Shown: piece by piece, positions 16,610 to 25,549 of the stretch
How the letters are laid out: the number at the start of each line of letters is the position of its first letter
Position numbering within the stretch: position 1 is the first letter of the stretch
Source of the DNA: an uncultured Clostridia bacterium
Lineage (GTDB): Bacteria; Bacillota; Clostridia; UBA1381
Length of the DNA stretch: 40,451 nt
Direction of reading: 5' to 3'
NCBI GenBank assembly: GCA_934501535.1
Contig: CAKSUM010000024.1
Location: 1-40,451, forward strand
Made by a program: the position numbers and the translations under genes
Notes under the pieces: generated by a model
What the model was told of the DNA's origin: nothing
Database searches by the model: none
What the model saw: the letters and a program-made list of their open reading frames with translations, nothing else

Positions 16610-18841
16610 TCAGTTTGTGGTTCGCTTAATGTCCAGAACGCCCGGCAGCTGTGATATTCGTGTAACCGCGCGCTTTAAATCGTTGGTGTCGGATATTTCA
16701 AGACCGAGGTCGATTACCGACGCCTTGTTTTTAAATGTGCGCGCGTTAATTGACGCACAGTTGATTTTCAGGTCGGCAAGCACGGTTGTTATGTGCATGA
16801 GCATGCCGGGAGTGTCCTCTGTTTCAACGCGCAGCAGCGCAACGTATGAGGAACGGTTTTCGCCTGTCCAGTTTACTATTATAAAGCGTTTTTTATCCTC
16901 ATCGGAAAGCACCTCAGGCTGAATATTCGGACAGTCTGCGCGGTGCACCGAAACTCCGCGGCCTTTGGTTATAAAGCCGACGATTTCGTCGCCCGGGACG
17001 GGGTTGCAGCATTTTGACAGACGCACAAGACAGTTATCTATGCCCTTGACCTCTATGCCGCAGGAATTTGTTTGCCTGCGCGGTTTTTCGGCTGCTGCGG
17101 TTTTTTCGGGCATTTTCTGCTTTTGCTCATGCAGGTAGTTTTCGCGCAGATGCATAATTACTTTCTGCGCGGAAAGTCCGCCATATCCGACGCTTGCATA
17201 TAAATCGTCAATGCCGCTGAAGGTGTATTTTTTGTAAATCGGCGTCAGCCAGTCCTCGCGGAACAGGCTCGAAAACGGGATATTAAGGCGCTTAGCCTCT
17301 TTTTCAAGAATTTCTTTGCCGTGGACGATATTTTCCTCGCGGCATTCCTTTTTCAGCCATTGATTGATTTTTGTGCGGGCCTGCGAGGTTTTTACAATTT
17401 TCAGCCAGTCGCGGCTCGGGCCTTTTGCCTGAGGCGAGGTCAGAATTTCGATTATGTCGCCGTTTTGCAGCTTGTAGGTAATCGGAATTATTTTGCCGTT
17501 CGCCTTGGCGCCTATCATTTTGCTGCCGACCTGGGTGTGAATTGCAAACGCAAAATCAATGGCGGTTGAGCCGTTCGGGAGGGGAATAACCTTGCCCTGA
17601 GGCGTAAATGCAAAAACCTGGTCGGAAAACATATCGATTTTAAGGCTGTTCATGAACTGGTCTGCGTCCATGATGTTTTCTTGTGTTTCCATCAGCTTGC
17701 GAACCCATTCAAGCTCCTTATCCATGGCGTCAATCCCGGATTTGCCCTCTTTGTATTTCCAGTGCGCGGCGATACCCTCCTGCGCAACACGGTGCATTTC
17801 CCACGTGCGTATCTGAATTTCAAACGGAGTGCCGCCGGCGCCCACAACCGTGGTGTGCAGCGACTGGTACATGTTCGGTTTAGGCATGGCGATGTAGTCC
17901 TTAAACCGCATCGGGAGCGGCGTATACATCTCATGAACCATGCCGAGAACCGCATAACATTCCGCGACCGTATTTACGATTATACGGACGGCAAACAAAT
18001 CATAAATTTCATCAATTGTTTTGTTCTGTGCGTACATTTTGCGGAAAATGCTGTAGAAATGCTTTGCGCGTCCGGTAATTTCACATTCTATGCCGTTTTG
18101 CGACATTTTTTCCTTGAGCGCCGCTATAATCTCCGAAACGAATGCTTCGCGTTCGCTTTTTTTCTGGTTAATGCTTTCGGCAATTTCCTCGTATGCGACG
18201 GGGTCGAGGTATTTAAGCGCCAAATCCTCAAGCTCGGACTTGATTTTTGAAATACCGAGCCGATGTGCGAGAGGCGCGTATACGTCGAGAGTTTCCTTGG
18301 CGATGTAAAGCTGTTTTTCGCGCGGCTGGAAATTGAGGGTACGCATGTTATGCAGGCGGTCAATCAGCTTAATAATGACAACGCGTATATCTTTGCTCAT
18401 GGCAAAGAACATTTTTCTGAGATTTTCGACCTGCTGTTCCTGGCGCTCGCGGTATTGAATTTTTTTAAGCTTTGTAACGCCGTCAACAATATCCGCAACC
18501 GGCTTGCCGAAAAGCATGGCGATATTGTCGAAGGTGTAGGGGGTGTCCTCGATGACATCATGGAGCAGACCTGCGCATATCGCTACGCTGTCCATTGAAA
18601 GCTCAGAGGCGATGTAGGCAATCTGAACCGGGTGAATTATATACGGCTCGCCGGATTTTCTGAACTGATTTTTGTGCGCGGCTTTAGCAAGGCGGTATGC
18701 GACATAAATCATGTCGGTATTTGCCTTGGGGTTATAGCCTTTTACACGCTCTATTACCTTATCGACGATAACATCGGTTTCGTCGGCTATGTGACCGAGC
18801 TTGTCGGCAGCGGCAAAAATATCTGTTTTTTTATCCGTCAT
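16610..18841 (-). CDS. relA: Bifunctional (p)ppGpp synthetase/hydrolase, Rel family
   Basis: A 743-residue long RSH enzyme that makes and degrades the stringent alarmone. The HD hydrolase domain is intact (His70 in YIIHPVQ, His94-Asp95 in GLLHDVIEDT). The synthetase domain carries PMRFKDYIAMPKPNMYQSLHTTV (in parts: RFKDYIAMPKPN, YQSLHTTV). TGS (VFAFTPQGKVIPLPNGSTAI) and a C-terminal ACT domain follow for ribosome sensing. Intact hydrolase residues mean a bifunctional Rel and not a synthesis-only RelA. It lies 26 bases after recJ and 22 before yaaA in one run. Confidence 0.95.
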   Translation of the reverse strand: MTDKKTDIFAAADKLGHIADETDVIVDKVIERVKGYNPKANTDMIYVAYRLAKAAHKNQFRKSGEPYIIHPVQIAYIASELSMDSVAICAGLLHDVIEDTPYTFDNIAMLFGKPVADIVDGVTKLKKIQYRERQEQQVENLRKMFFAMSKDIRVVIIKLIDRLHNMRTLNFQPREKQLYIAKETLDVYAPLAHRLGISKIKSELEDLALKYLDPVAYEEIAESINQKKSEREAFVSEIIAALKEKMSQNGIECEITGRAKHFYSIFRKMYAQNKTIDEIYDLFAVRIIVNTVAECYAVLGMVHEMYTPLPMRFKDYIAMPKPNMYQSLHTTVVGAGGTPFEIQIRTWEMHRVAQEGIAAHWKYKEGKSGIDAMDKELEWVRKLMETQENIMDADQFMNSLKIDMFSDQVFAFTPQGKVIPLPNGSTAIDFAFAIHTQVGSKMIGAKANGKIIPITYKLQNGDIIEILTSPQAKGPSRDWLKIVKTSQARTKINQWLKKECREENIVHGKEILEKEAKRLNIPFSSLFREDWLTPIYKKYTFSGIDDLYASVGYGGLSAQKVIMHLRENYLHEQKQKMPEKTAAAEKPRRQTNSCGIEVKGIDNCLVRLSKCCNPVPGDEIVGFITKGRGVSVHRADCPNIQPEVLSDEDKKRFIIVNWTGENRSSYVALLRVETEDTPGMLMHITTVLADLKINCASINARTFKNKASVIDLGLEISDTNDLKRAVTRISQLPGVLDIKRTTN

Positions 18842-18867
18842 ATTACCATTCCAATCTTTTTATTGTA

Positions 18868-20577
18868 TCAATTATCTTTTTTTATATCCCTAATCATAAG
18901 CTGCAGACTTTCGCTGCCGCGGAATGAATTTATGCTGAGGCAAAAGGCGACGCTGACCCTGTCCCCGGGGAACAGACTTTCGCATAAATCTCCCATGCCG
19001 AACCCGACGGCACTGAATGTATACCCCTTGCAGGAAAGCTCCATGCGCAAGTGGCGTCCGTCGGCGCCCATGGCGGCTATGCGTGATACTGCCGCGCCGG
19101 TAAGCACAAATACCGGCATTTCGTTTCCGCAGCCGAACGGCTCCAGGGTGTTAATCATTTTTGCGGCATTGAGCGTTATATCTGCCGGGTTTAACCGGCA
19201 GTCAATTTTGAGTTTGGGAAGAAGCTTTTTTCCGTCCAGCTGTTTTTTTGCATATGCATTTATGCGTTTGCGGAATTCGTCGATATTTTCCGCGGATATA
19301 CTCAGACCCGCTGACTGAGAATGTCCGCCGAACGCGGATAAAAGCTCATCGCTGTCGGAAAGCGCATCAAAGAGATTTAACTCCTCGATAGACCGTCCCG
19401 AACCCTTTCCCTTGCCGTTTTCGCAGGAAATAAGTATGCACGGGCGGTAAAATCGCTCGCAGATGCGTGAGGCAACTATTCCGATTACTCCGTGATGCCA
19501 GCCCTCGTGGGCCAGTACGTACACGTATTGTTCCGACTCAAAGGACTCTGCCTGCCGAAGCGCTTCCTCGAATATTTGCTGTTCAATCTGACGGCGCTTG
19601 TTGTTGGTTTCATTAAGATACATTGCGGTTTCCAGCGCCGCGGAATAATCCGTTTCAGTTAAAAGGCGTTCCGCCGTGTCGGCATGCTCGAGTCTGCCGG
19701 CGACGTTAAGCCGCGGTGCAAGCATGAATGCGACCGCAGTGCTGTCAACCGGACGGTTCCCGATTGACGCGGCTTCGCAAAGCGCGCGTATTCCGGGATT
19801 TTTGCCGGAGGAAATAACCGAGATGCCGCGGTCGGCAATAATTCTGTTTTCATCAAGGAGCGGCACAACGTCGGCGATGGTGCCGATTGCCGCAAGAGCG
19901 GCGTATTCATAGAACACGTCCTTTGAAGAATATCCGAGTCTGACCGCCAGCGCAAGCACAAGTTTAAATGCAACGCCGACTCCGGCAAGCTCACGGAAAG
20001 GATATGTACTGTCATCACGCTTGGGATTTATAACCGCAACAGCCCTCGGAAGAGTATCTTTGCAGGTGTGGTGGTCGGTTATGATAACGTCAAGTCCCTG
20101 CGTTTTTGCAAATTCTACCTCTCCGACAGATGTAATTCCGCAGTCAACGGTAATCATCAGCTTGGTTCCGCTGCGCGCTATGCGGTTGATTGCCGGAATG
20201 TTAAGTCCGTAACCGTCTTTGAAGCGGTCGGGAAGAAAATAATCCGCGTCCGCGCCGATTTTTTTCAGAAATCCGTACAAAACCGCGGTCGATGTAACGC
20301 CGTCCGCGTCATAGTCGCCGTAGACGGTGATTTTTTCTTTTGCGGAAACGGCGGCAAGTATGCGTGCGACTGCCTCCTCCATGTCATTCAGCAGAAATGG
20401 GTCATGTATGCCGTCAAGCCCTTTTTTGAAGTATGCGGCGGCTGATTTTTCGTCGCATATTCCCCTGTTCATGAGGATTGCCGCCATGGCGGGCGGTATA
20501 TTGCAGCTTTTCGCAAAGTTTATAATATCGGCTCTTTCAAATTTTTCATTTTTATATTCCCAGATTTTCTCAAGCAT
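18868..20577 (-). CDS. recJ: Single-stranded-DNA-specific exonuclease RecJ
   Basis: A 569-residue DHH-family 5'-3' exonuclease. Metal motifs are DYDADG (residues 88-93), VDCGIT (about 144-149) and DHH (168-170), followed by the DHHA1 domain with GHSQSAGLSI. The ATG at 20577 has GGAG seven bases upstream; the open frame continues 70 codons further but through the promoter region, so that extension is rejected. It heads the recJ-relA-yaaA-recF-remB-gyrB run. The apt gene that often lies between recJ and relA in Firmicutes is absent. Confidence 0.93.
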   Translation of the reverse strand: MLEKIWEYKNEKFERADIINFAKSCNIPPAMAAILMNRGICDEKSAAAYFKKGLDGIHDPFLLNDMEEAVARILAAVSAKEKITVYGDYDADGVTSTAVLYGFLKKIGADADYFLPDRFKDGYGLNIPAINRIARSGTKLMITVDCGITSVGEVEFAKTQGLDVIITDHHTCKDTLPRAVAVINPKRDDSTYPFRELAGVGVAFKLVLALAVRLGYSSKDVFYEYAALAAIGTIADVVPLLDENRIIADRGISVISSGKNPGIRALCEAASIGNRPVDSTAVAFMLAPRLNVAGRLEHADTAERLLTETDYSAALETAMYLNETNNKRRQIEQQIFEEALRQAESFESEQYVYVLAHEGWHHGVIGIVASRICERFYRPCILISCENGKGKGSGRSIEELNLFDALSDSDELLSAFGGHSQSAGLSISAENIDEFRKRINAYAKKQLDGKKLLPKLKIDCRLNPADITLNAAKMINTLEPFGCGNEMPVFVLTGAAVSRIAAMGADGRHLRMELSCKGYTFSAVGFGMGDLCESLFPGDRVSVAFCLSINSFRGSESLQLMIRDIKKDN

Positions 20578-20611
20578 AATTTTCTCCAAAATAAAAACAA
20601 CCTTATTATAT

Positions 20612-20640
20612 ATTATATCATTTTTTTGCACATTTTTCAA
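20612..20640 (-). promoter_or_regulatory. Promoter of the recJ-gyrB run
   Basis: On the minus strand TTGAAA (20635-20640) and TATAAT (20612-20617) with a 17-base spacer, 34 bases ahead of the recJ start codon. Confidence 0.8.
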
Positions 20641-20827
20641 GCGTTTATATGAATAAAATTTGAAGCGGCGGAAATAATAGTACACGGTAAAGGAATTTTC
20701 CCGAACCCTTACATGAATAATAAAAACGGAAGAATTTTCTGCTTTTATTATATTTTTCGGATAAGGCATAAAATATGCATTTTTCAAAAAACGTCTACAG
20801 ATTTAATATGCGCGGGAGGTGATTTTA

Positions 20828-20968
20828 ATGCCGAATAACAATCAGAACAATCAAAATCAGAATAACAACAAGAAGAATAATCAGAACAGTAACAAAAATC
20901 AGAACAGCAATCAAAATCAAAAGAACAATCAGAACTGCAACAAGAAGAACAGCAGTGAAAATTACTGA
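20828..20968 (+). CDS. 46-residue Asn/Gln/Lys-rich small protein
   Basis: A near-perfect ribosome site (GGGAGGTGAT) precedes an ATG that opens a 46-codon frame made of 21 Asn, about 10 Gln, several Lys and Ser, one Cys, and ending NSSENY. Composition is extreme and hydrophilic, with no fold expected. The strong ribosome site and a terminator at 21041-21079 support expression. I do not recognise the family; very hydrophilic small proteins of this sort are often spore-associated in Clostridia, but that is inference only. No convincing sigma-A or sigma-G promoter was found upstream. Confidence 0.7.
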   Translation: MPNNNQNNQNQNNNKKNNQNSNKNQNSNQNQKNNQNCNKKNSSENY

Positions 20969-21040
20969 GGATTTGCCGTCTGCGCAAGCGTTTGAGCGGC
21001 ACGCGGCGGCGAAATGAAAAAACAATACAATAGTGAGCGA

Positions 21041-21079
21041 AAGCCCGGAAGGTTTATAAAGCAGCTTTTCCGGGCTTTT
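21041..21079 (+). terminator. Intrinsic terminator after the Asn-rich small gene
   Basis: Stem AAGCCCGGAA (21041-21050) / TTCCGGGCTT (21068-21077) followed by a short T tract. Confidence 0.8.
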
Positions 21080-21121
21080 ACGCGTGAAAAAACTTTTTAC
21101 GAAAAAAATAATAAAAAACTG

Positions 21122-21173
21122 TTGACAAAACTATATAACAGTGTTATACTGTTACCGTGATATAACACTGTTA
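21122..21173 (+). promoter_or_regulatory. tetR promoter with overlapping inverted-repeat operator
   Basis: TTGACA (21122-21127) and TATACT (21145-21150) with a 17-base spacer. The half-site TAACAGT occurs at 21136-21142, and its reverse complement ACTGTTA at 21148-21154 and 21167-21173. The first pair forms a 19-bp palindrome covering the -10 box. The outer pair belongs to 13-bp perfect arms TAACAGTGTTATA / TATAACACTGTTA (21136-21148, 21161-21173). This is the arrangement expected for autorepression by the TetR protein encoded just downstream. Confidence 0.85.
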
Positions 21174-21188
21174 CACGGAGGAGAGCAT

Positions 21189-21806
21189 ATGGACAAGACA
21201 GAAAAAACAACGCTTGACGCCATACTGGCATCGGCTAAGGCTGAGTTTTTGCAAAAAGGATTCAAGTCCGCATCTCTCCGCAATATTGTAAAGACGGCAG
21301 GGGTCACGACGGGAGCTTTTTACGGATATTACAAAAGCAAGGAGGAGCTGTTCGACGCATTGGTCGGCAAACATTATGAAACGGTAATGACGAAATTCAC
21401 CGCGGCGCAGGAGGAATTTGCGCAGCTGCCGCCGGAAAATCAGCCCGGCAATATGGGCAAAATATCCGGTGACTGCATGGAATGGATAACGGAGTATGTT
21501 TATGCGCATGCGGACGAATTTAAGCTTATACTGACCTGCTCCGAGGGCACAAAATACGAAAATCTCATTCATGATATGGTGGAAATCGAGGTCAGCGCAA
21601 CGCATAAATTCGCGCACAATCTGGAAAAAATGGGTTATCCGCGGTACAATGTCGATCCTCAGCTTGAACACATGCTTTGCAGCGGACTGTTTTCCGCATA
21701 TTTTGAGCTTGTTATTCATGATATGCCTTTTGAAAAAGCAAAGGGGTATGTTCGTGATTTAAGAGCTTTTTACACTGCCGGCTGGCAAAAAATTATGGGT
21801 TTTTAA
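21189..21806 (+). CDS. TetR/AcrR-family transcriptional regulator
   Basis: A 205-residue repressor. The N-terminal helix-turn-helix is typical (SLRNIVKTAGVTTGAFYGYY, about residues 31-50, then KSKEELFDALV); the rest is the helical ligand-binding and dimerisation domain. GGAGGA lies seven bases before the ATG at 21189; a longer frame upstream runs through the operator and is rejected. It is followed on the same strand by a pair of ABC transporter genes, whose substrate is probably its inducer. The C-terminal domain gives no clue to the ligand. Confidence 0.9.
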   Translation: MDKTEKTTLDAILASAKAEFLQKGFKSASLRNIVKTAGVTTGAFYGYYKSKEELFDALVGKHYETVMTKFTAAQEEFAQLPPENQPGNMGKISGDCMEWITEYVYAHADEFKLILTCSEGTKYENLIHDMVEIEVSATHKFAHNLEKMGYPRYNVDPQLEHMLCSGLFSAYFELVIHDMPFEKAKGYVRDLRAFYTAGWQKIMGF

Positions 21807-21829
21807 AGCCCTTTAATTTTTGGCAATAA

Positions 21830-21849
21830 GTTAGTTAATGCTAACTAAC
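21830..21849. promoter_or_regulatory. Perfect 8-bp-arm palindrome between tetR and the ABC genes
   Basis: GTTAGTTA (21830-21837) and TAACTAAC (21842-21849) with a 4-base centre. The half-site differs from the tetR operator, and there is no T tract, so it is more like a second protein-binding site than a terminator. No good promoter was found beside it. Confidence 0.5.
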
Positions 21850-21918
21850 GAAAGGTAACGGGAACGGCTGCAGCGTTTCCTTTATCATATAAAAATCAAA
21901 TTTAGGGAGGAATTTGCC

Positions 21919-23688
21919 TTGAAAAAGCAATCGAACTTATCGCGGCTGATGGATTATGCGGGCGGATACAGGTATCTGACATATGCGTCGTGGATTTTAT
22001 CTGCCGTCAGCGCGCTCATGGCACTTGTGCCTTTTTGGTACATATGGAAAATCATAAAAGAAGTATTGGAGGCAGCACCGGATTTTGCAGGTGCGCAAAA
22101 TTTGCCGCACTACGGAAGAATGGCGGTTTTGTATGCGATTTTGTCTTTCCTGATTTATATTTGCGCGCTTTTGTGCTCGCATTTTTCGGCATTCCGTGCC
22201 GCGACAAACATGAGGATTGAAATAACAGAGCATATCGCAAAACTGCCCCTCGGATTTACCGAATCTTTCGGGAGCGGCAAACTGCGTAAAATCATCAATG
22301 ACAGCACGGGAGCGGCGGAAACGTATCTTGCGCATCAGCTGCCGGATAAATACGGAGCGATTGCGACGCCGATAGGATTGCTTGCGCTGCTTTTGGCATT
22401 TGACGCGAGATTGGGGCTTTTGAGCCTTGTTCCGGTTGTTCTGGGGTTTGTAATCATGTCCGCGATGACCGGCAAACGCATGGAAGAAAAGATGCGGCAG
22501 TACGGAAACGCGCTTGCGGCTATGTCCAATGAAGCTGTGGAATATGTGCGCGGAATACCTGTTGTAAAAACGTTCGGACAGTCGGTATTTTCCTTTAAAA
22601 AGTTCAAAGATACCATTGACGAATATGAAAAATGGGTTATCGCATACACCAAAGATATGCGCTTGCCGATGATGCTTTATACGGCGGCAATAAACGGCGT
22701 GTTTGCATTTTTGATTGCCGGGGCGTTCCTGTTCACGCAAAACGGCGTTACCGATAAATTTTTGCTCAATCTCTTGTTTTACATAATAATCACACCGGTA
22801 ATTGCGCTCACTCTTACAAAAATCATGTATATGAGCGAGAACAATATGGTTGTGGAGGACGCACTTGCGAGAATAGACAGTGTTTTAAATGCTGCGCCGA
22901 TGAGCGAAAGCAGCGCGCCGAAGCACCCGCAAAATTCCTCGGTAGAGCTTGATGATGTTCACTTCAGCTATGACGGAAAAGAGGATGTTATAAAAGGCGT
23001 GTCGCTCAAAATAAATCCGGGTGAAACGGTGGTTTTCGTAGGGCCGTCGGGCGGCGGAAAATCAACGCTGGCAAGCCTTATTTCACGGCTTTTTGACGTC
23101 GGGAGCGGAAGCATAAAAATAGGCGGCGCCGATGTGCGCGACATTCCCAAAGAGGAGCTTATGAACAATGTATCGTTCGTGTTCCAGGACAGCAAGCTGA
23201 TTAAGGCGTCCATATTTGAAAATGTGCGTATGGGCAGACCGAACGCAACAAAAGCGGAGGTTGCAGAGGCACTGAAAACCGCGCAGTGCATGGATATTAT
23301 AGAAAAATTCCCCGGCGGCACCGACACCGTAATCGGAACGGGCGGAGTGTATCTGTCGGGCGGAGAGCAGCAGAGAATAGCGATTGCAAGAGCGATACTG
23401 AAAAATGCGCCCGTTATAATTCTGGACGAGGCGACAGCCTTTGCCGATCCGGATAATGAGGTCAAGGTTCAGAAGGCATTCGCGGAGCTTGCAAAGGGAA
23501 GGACGGTAATCATGATTGCCCACAGGCTTTCGACCGTTGCCGACGCGGACTGCATTTATGTGATTGAGAACGGAAAAATCGCAGAAAGCGGCAAGCTTGA
23601 CGCCTTGTGTAATAATAACGGTTTGTTCGCTAAAATGTGGAAGGATTATCAAAATTCCGTTGAGTGGAAAGTGGCAAAGGAGGGCTGA
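21919..23688 (+). CDS. ABC transporter, fused membrane and ATPase half-transporter (first of pair)
   Basis: A 589-residue half transporter. About six membrane helices fill residues 1-310, followed by an ATPase with Walker A GPSGGGKST (about 375), signature LSGGEQQRIA (about 479) and Walker B VIILDEATAFAD (about 498). The start is a TTG at 21919 with GGGAGG eight bases upstream; no better start exists. The helix block LPLGFTESFGSGKLRKIIND is typical of a family that includes IrtA/YbtP-like iron-siderophore importers as well as drug exporters, so direction of transport is open. It pairs with the next gene, three bases away, as a heterodimer. Control by the upstream TetR is likely. Confidence 0.88.
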   Translation: MKKQSNLSRLMDYAGGYRYLTYASWILSAVSALMALVPFWYIWKIIKEVLEAAPDFAGAQNLPHYGRMAVLYAILSFLIYICALLCSHFSAFRAATNMRIEITEHIAKLPLGFTESFGSGKLRKIINDSTGAAETYLAHQLPDKYGAIATPIGLLALLLAFDARLGLLSLVPVVLGFVIMSAMTGKRMEEKMRQYGNALAAMSNEAVEYVRGIPVVKTFGQSVFSFKKFKDTIDEYEKWVIAYTKDMRLPMMLYTAAINGVFAFLIAGAFLFTQNGVTDKFLLNLLFYIIITPVIALTLTKIMYMSENNMVVEDALARIDSVLNAAPMSESSAPKHPQNSSVELDDVHFSYDGKEDVIKGVSLKINPGETVVFVGPSGGGKSTLASLISRLFDVGSGSIKIGGADVRDIPKEELMNNVSFVFQDSKLIKASIFENVRMGRPNATKAEVAEALKTAQCMDIIEKFPGGTDTVIGTGGVYLSGGEQQRIAIARAILKNAPVIILDEATAFADPDNEVKVQKAFAELAKGRTVIMIAHRLSTVADADCIYVIENGKIAESGKLDALCNNNGLFAKMWKDYQNSVEWKVAKEG

Positions 23689-23691
23689 ATT

Positions 23692-25425
23692 ATGATAAAA
23701 CTGATACAAAAGGCAACGGCATCGTCTAAAGAGGGCGCGCACGGTCTGATTAAAGGAATAATTGCGTGTGCGTTTCAGAATGTTGCCTTTATGCTGCCGA
23801 CCGGATTACTGTACTGCATAGCGGCGGATTTACTCGGCGGCAGCGCACCGAAAGATAAAATCCCGTTTTACGTTACAGGCTGCGCGGTGTGCTTTGCGCT
23901 GATACTTGCCGCGACGTGGTTTCAGTATAACAACACGTTTTTCACAACATATGAGGAAAGCGGAAAACGCAGAATAAACCTTGCGGAAAAGCTTCGCATG
24001 CTGCCGCTCTCGTTTTTCGGTAAAAAAGACCTCGCCGATTTGACAAGCACGATTATGGCGGACTGCGAGGTTCTGGAAAAGGACTGTTCGCATTACGTTC
24101 CGGCGCTGTTCGGTTCGGTTATTTCCACGCTGATAATCGCTCTCGGCTTGTTTGCGTTTGATGCACCGATGGCGGTCAGCGCGCTTTGGGTAATCCCGGT
24201 ATCCGTCCTGATAGTTGTTCTCAGCTACAGATTGCAGGACAAATTTCAAAGAAAAAACATGGCGGCAAAAATGGCATGCGCCGACGGTATTCAGGAATAT
24301 ATCGAAACGGTGCGCGACCTTAAAGCCAACAATGCGGAAAACGGATACCTTGAGGGTTTAAAGAAGAAAATACGCGGCGTGGAAAAGGGTGCGATTTCCG
24401 CCGAACTTGTGACGGGAGTGATAGTTACGGCTTCGGGAATGGTACTGAAGCTCGGCATTGCTACCGTAGCGCTTACCGGGAGTATACGGCTTGTGAACGG
24501 AAAAATTGATGTTCTGACCATGTTTATGTTCCTTTTGGTTGCGTCGCGCCTTTATGACCCGATGCAGGCGGCGCTGCAAAATCTTGCGGCGGTGATTGCC
24601 ATGCGGACGAATGTGGCGCGTATGAACGAAATACTTGACCACCCGATTCAGCACGGCAAAAATAAGCTCACAAACAACGGCTGTGATATTGTATTCGACC
24701 ATGTCGGCTTTTCGTATGATGACGGTGAAACAGTGCTGAAAGATGTGTCATTCACGGCAAAGCAGGGCGAGGTTACGGCGCTCGTGGGGCCGTCCGGCGG
24801 CGGAAAAACCACGGTATCGCGGCTGGCGGCAAGATTTTGGGATAATCAAAAGGGTACGATTACCGTCGGCGGAATGAACGTGGCGGAAATTGACCCGGAA
24901 ACGCTTATGTCGCTTTACTCGATAGTTTTCCAGGACGTCACATTGTTTAATGATACAATAATGGAAAATATTCGCCTCGGGCGCAAGGGCGCAACCGATG
25001 AGGAGGTTTTGGAGGCGGCACGGCTTGCAAACTGCGACGAATTTGCGGAAAAGCTGCCCGATAAATGGAATACCGATATCGGCGAAAACGGCTGTGCGCT
25101 GTCGGGCGGAGAAAGACAGAGAATTTCGATTGCCAGAGCATTTTTGAAAGACGCGCCGATCATTTTGCTCGATGAGGCAACGGCGAGCCTTGATGTTGAG
25201 AATGAAACAGCAATACAAAAAGCGCTTTCAAGGCTGATTAAAAATAAAACGGTGCTTGTGATTGCACACAGAATGAGGACGGTTGCCGGTGCCGACAAGA
25301 TTGTAGTTCTGGCGGACGGCACTGCGGCGGAGCAGGGTACACCGGCTGAACTTATGGCAAAAGACGGCATCTTCCGCAGAATGACCGAACTGCAGATGCA
25401 GGGACAAAGCTGGAGTATAAAATAA
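23692..25425 (+). CDS. ABC transporter, fused membrane and ATPase half-transporter (second of pair)
   Basis: A 577-residue half transporter with an N-terminal membrane domain of about six helices and an ATPase with Walker A GPSGGGKTT (about 366), signature LSGGERQRIS (about 469) and Walker B IILLDEATASLD (about 490). Both nucleotide sites of the heterodimer look catalytically complete: the Walker B glutamate is present in both proteins. Strong ribosome site AGGAGGG. Translation is probably coupled to the preceding gene. Ends at a bidirectional terminator. Confidence 0.9.
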   Translation: MIKLIQKATASSKEGAHGLIKGIIACAFQNVAFMLPTGLLYCIAADLLGGSAPKDKIPFYVTGCAVCFALILAATWFQYNNTFFTTYEESGKRRINLAEKLRMLPLSFFGKKDLADLTSTIMADCEVLEKDCSHYVPALFGSVISTLIIALGLFAFDAPMAVSALWVIPVSVLIVVLSYRLQDKFQRKNMAAKMACADGIQEYIETVRDLKANNAENGYLEGLKKKIRGVEKGAISAELVTGVIVTASGMVLKLGIATVALTGSIRLVNGKIDVLTMFMFLLVASRLYDPMQAALQNLAAVIAMRTNVARMNEILDHPIQHGKNKLTNNGCDIVFDHVGFSYDDGETVLKDVSFTAKQGEVTALVGPSGGGKTTVSRLAARFWDNQKGTITVGGMNVAEIDPETLMSLYSIVFQDVTLFNDTIMENIRLGRKGATDEEVLEAARLANCDEFAEKLPDKWNTDIGENGCALSGGERQRISIARAFLKDAPIILLDEATASLDVENETAIQKALSRLIKNKTVLVIAHRMRTVAGADKIVVLADGTAAEQGTPAELMAKDGIFRRMTELQMQGQSWSIK

Positions 25426-25460
25426 AGAGATGTAAGGCTTTTTGCGGAAAAATACCGATA

Positions 25461-25525
25461 AAAATGCCGGGGCGAAAAAACAGCAAAGACATTCTGTTTG
25501 ACGCTCCGGCATTTGCGGTTTTTGC
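25461..25525. terminator. Bidirectional terminator between ABC genes and GH20-like gene
   Basis: A long stem AAATGCCGGGGCG / CGCTCCGGCATTT with an inner AAACAG / CTGTTT helix. TTTTT follows within nine bases on the plus strand and directly on the minus strand. Confidence 0.8.
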
Positions 25526-25549
25526 GGATAAATATTTCGGGCTGCTGCG

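Noticed and set aside
18868..20787. RecJ with a 70-residue N-terminal extension
   Set aside because: The extension is read through the promoter and leader; the ATG at 20577 has a proper ribosome site and gives the normal RecJ N-terminus.
20690..20790. Sigma-G or sigma-F promoter for the Asn-rich gene
   Set aside because: TGAATA and CATAAAA elements occur but not at a workable spacing from each other.
20825..21025. Minus-strand 66-codon frame that translates as an almost purely Ile/Val/Leu membrane protein
   Set aside because: It is the mirror of the Asn-rich gene: AAT and AAC codons read backwards give ATT and GTT. It has no ribosome site of its own.
20578..21140. Replication origin next to the recF-gyrB block
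   Set aside because: No cluster of TTATCCACA-like DnaA boxes and no dnaA or dnaN gene; the space is filled by promoters, the Asn-rich gene and a terminator.
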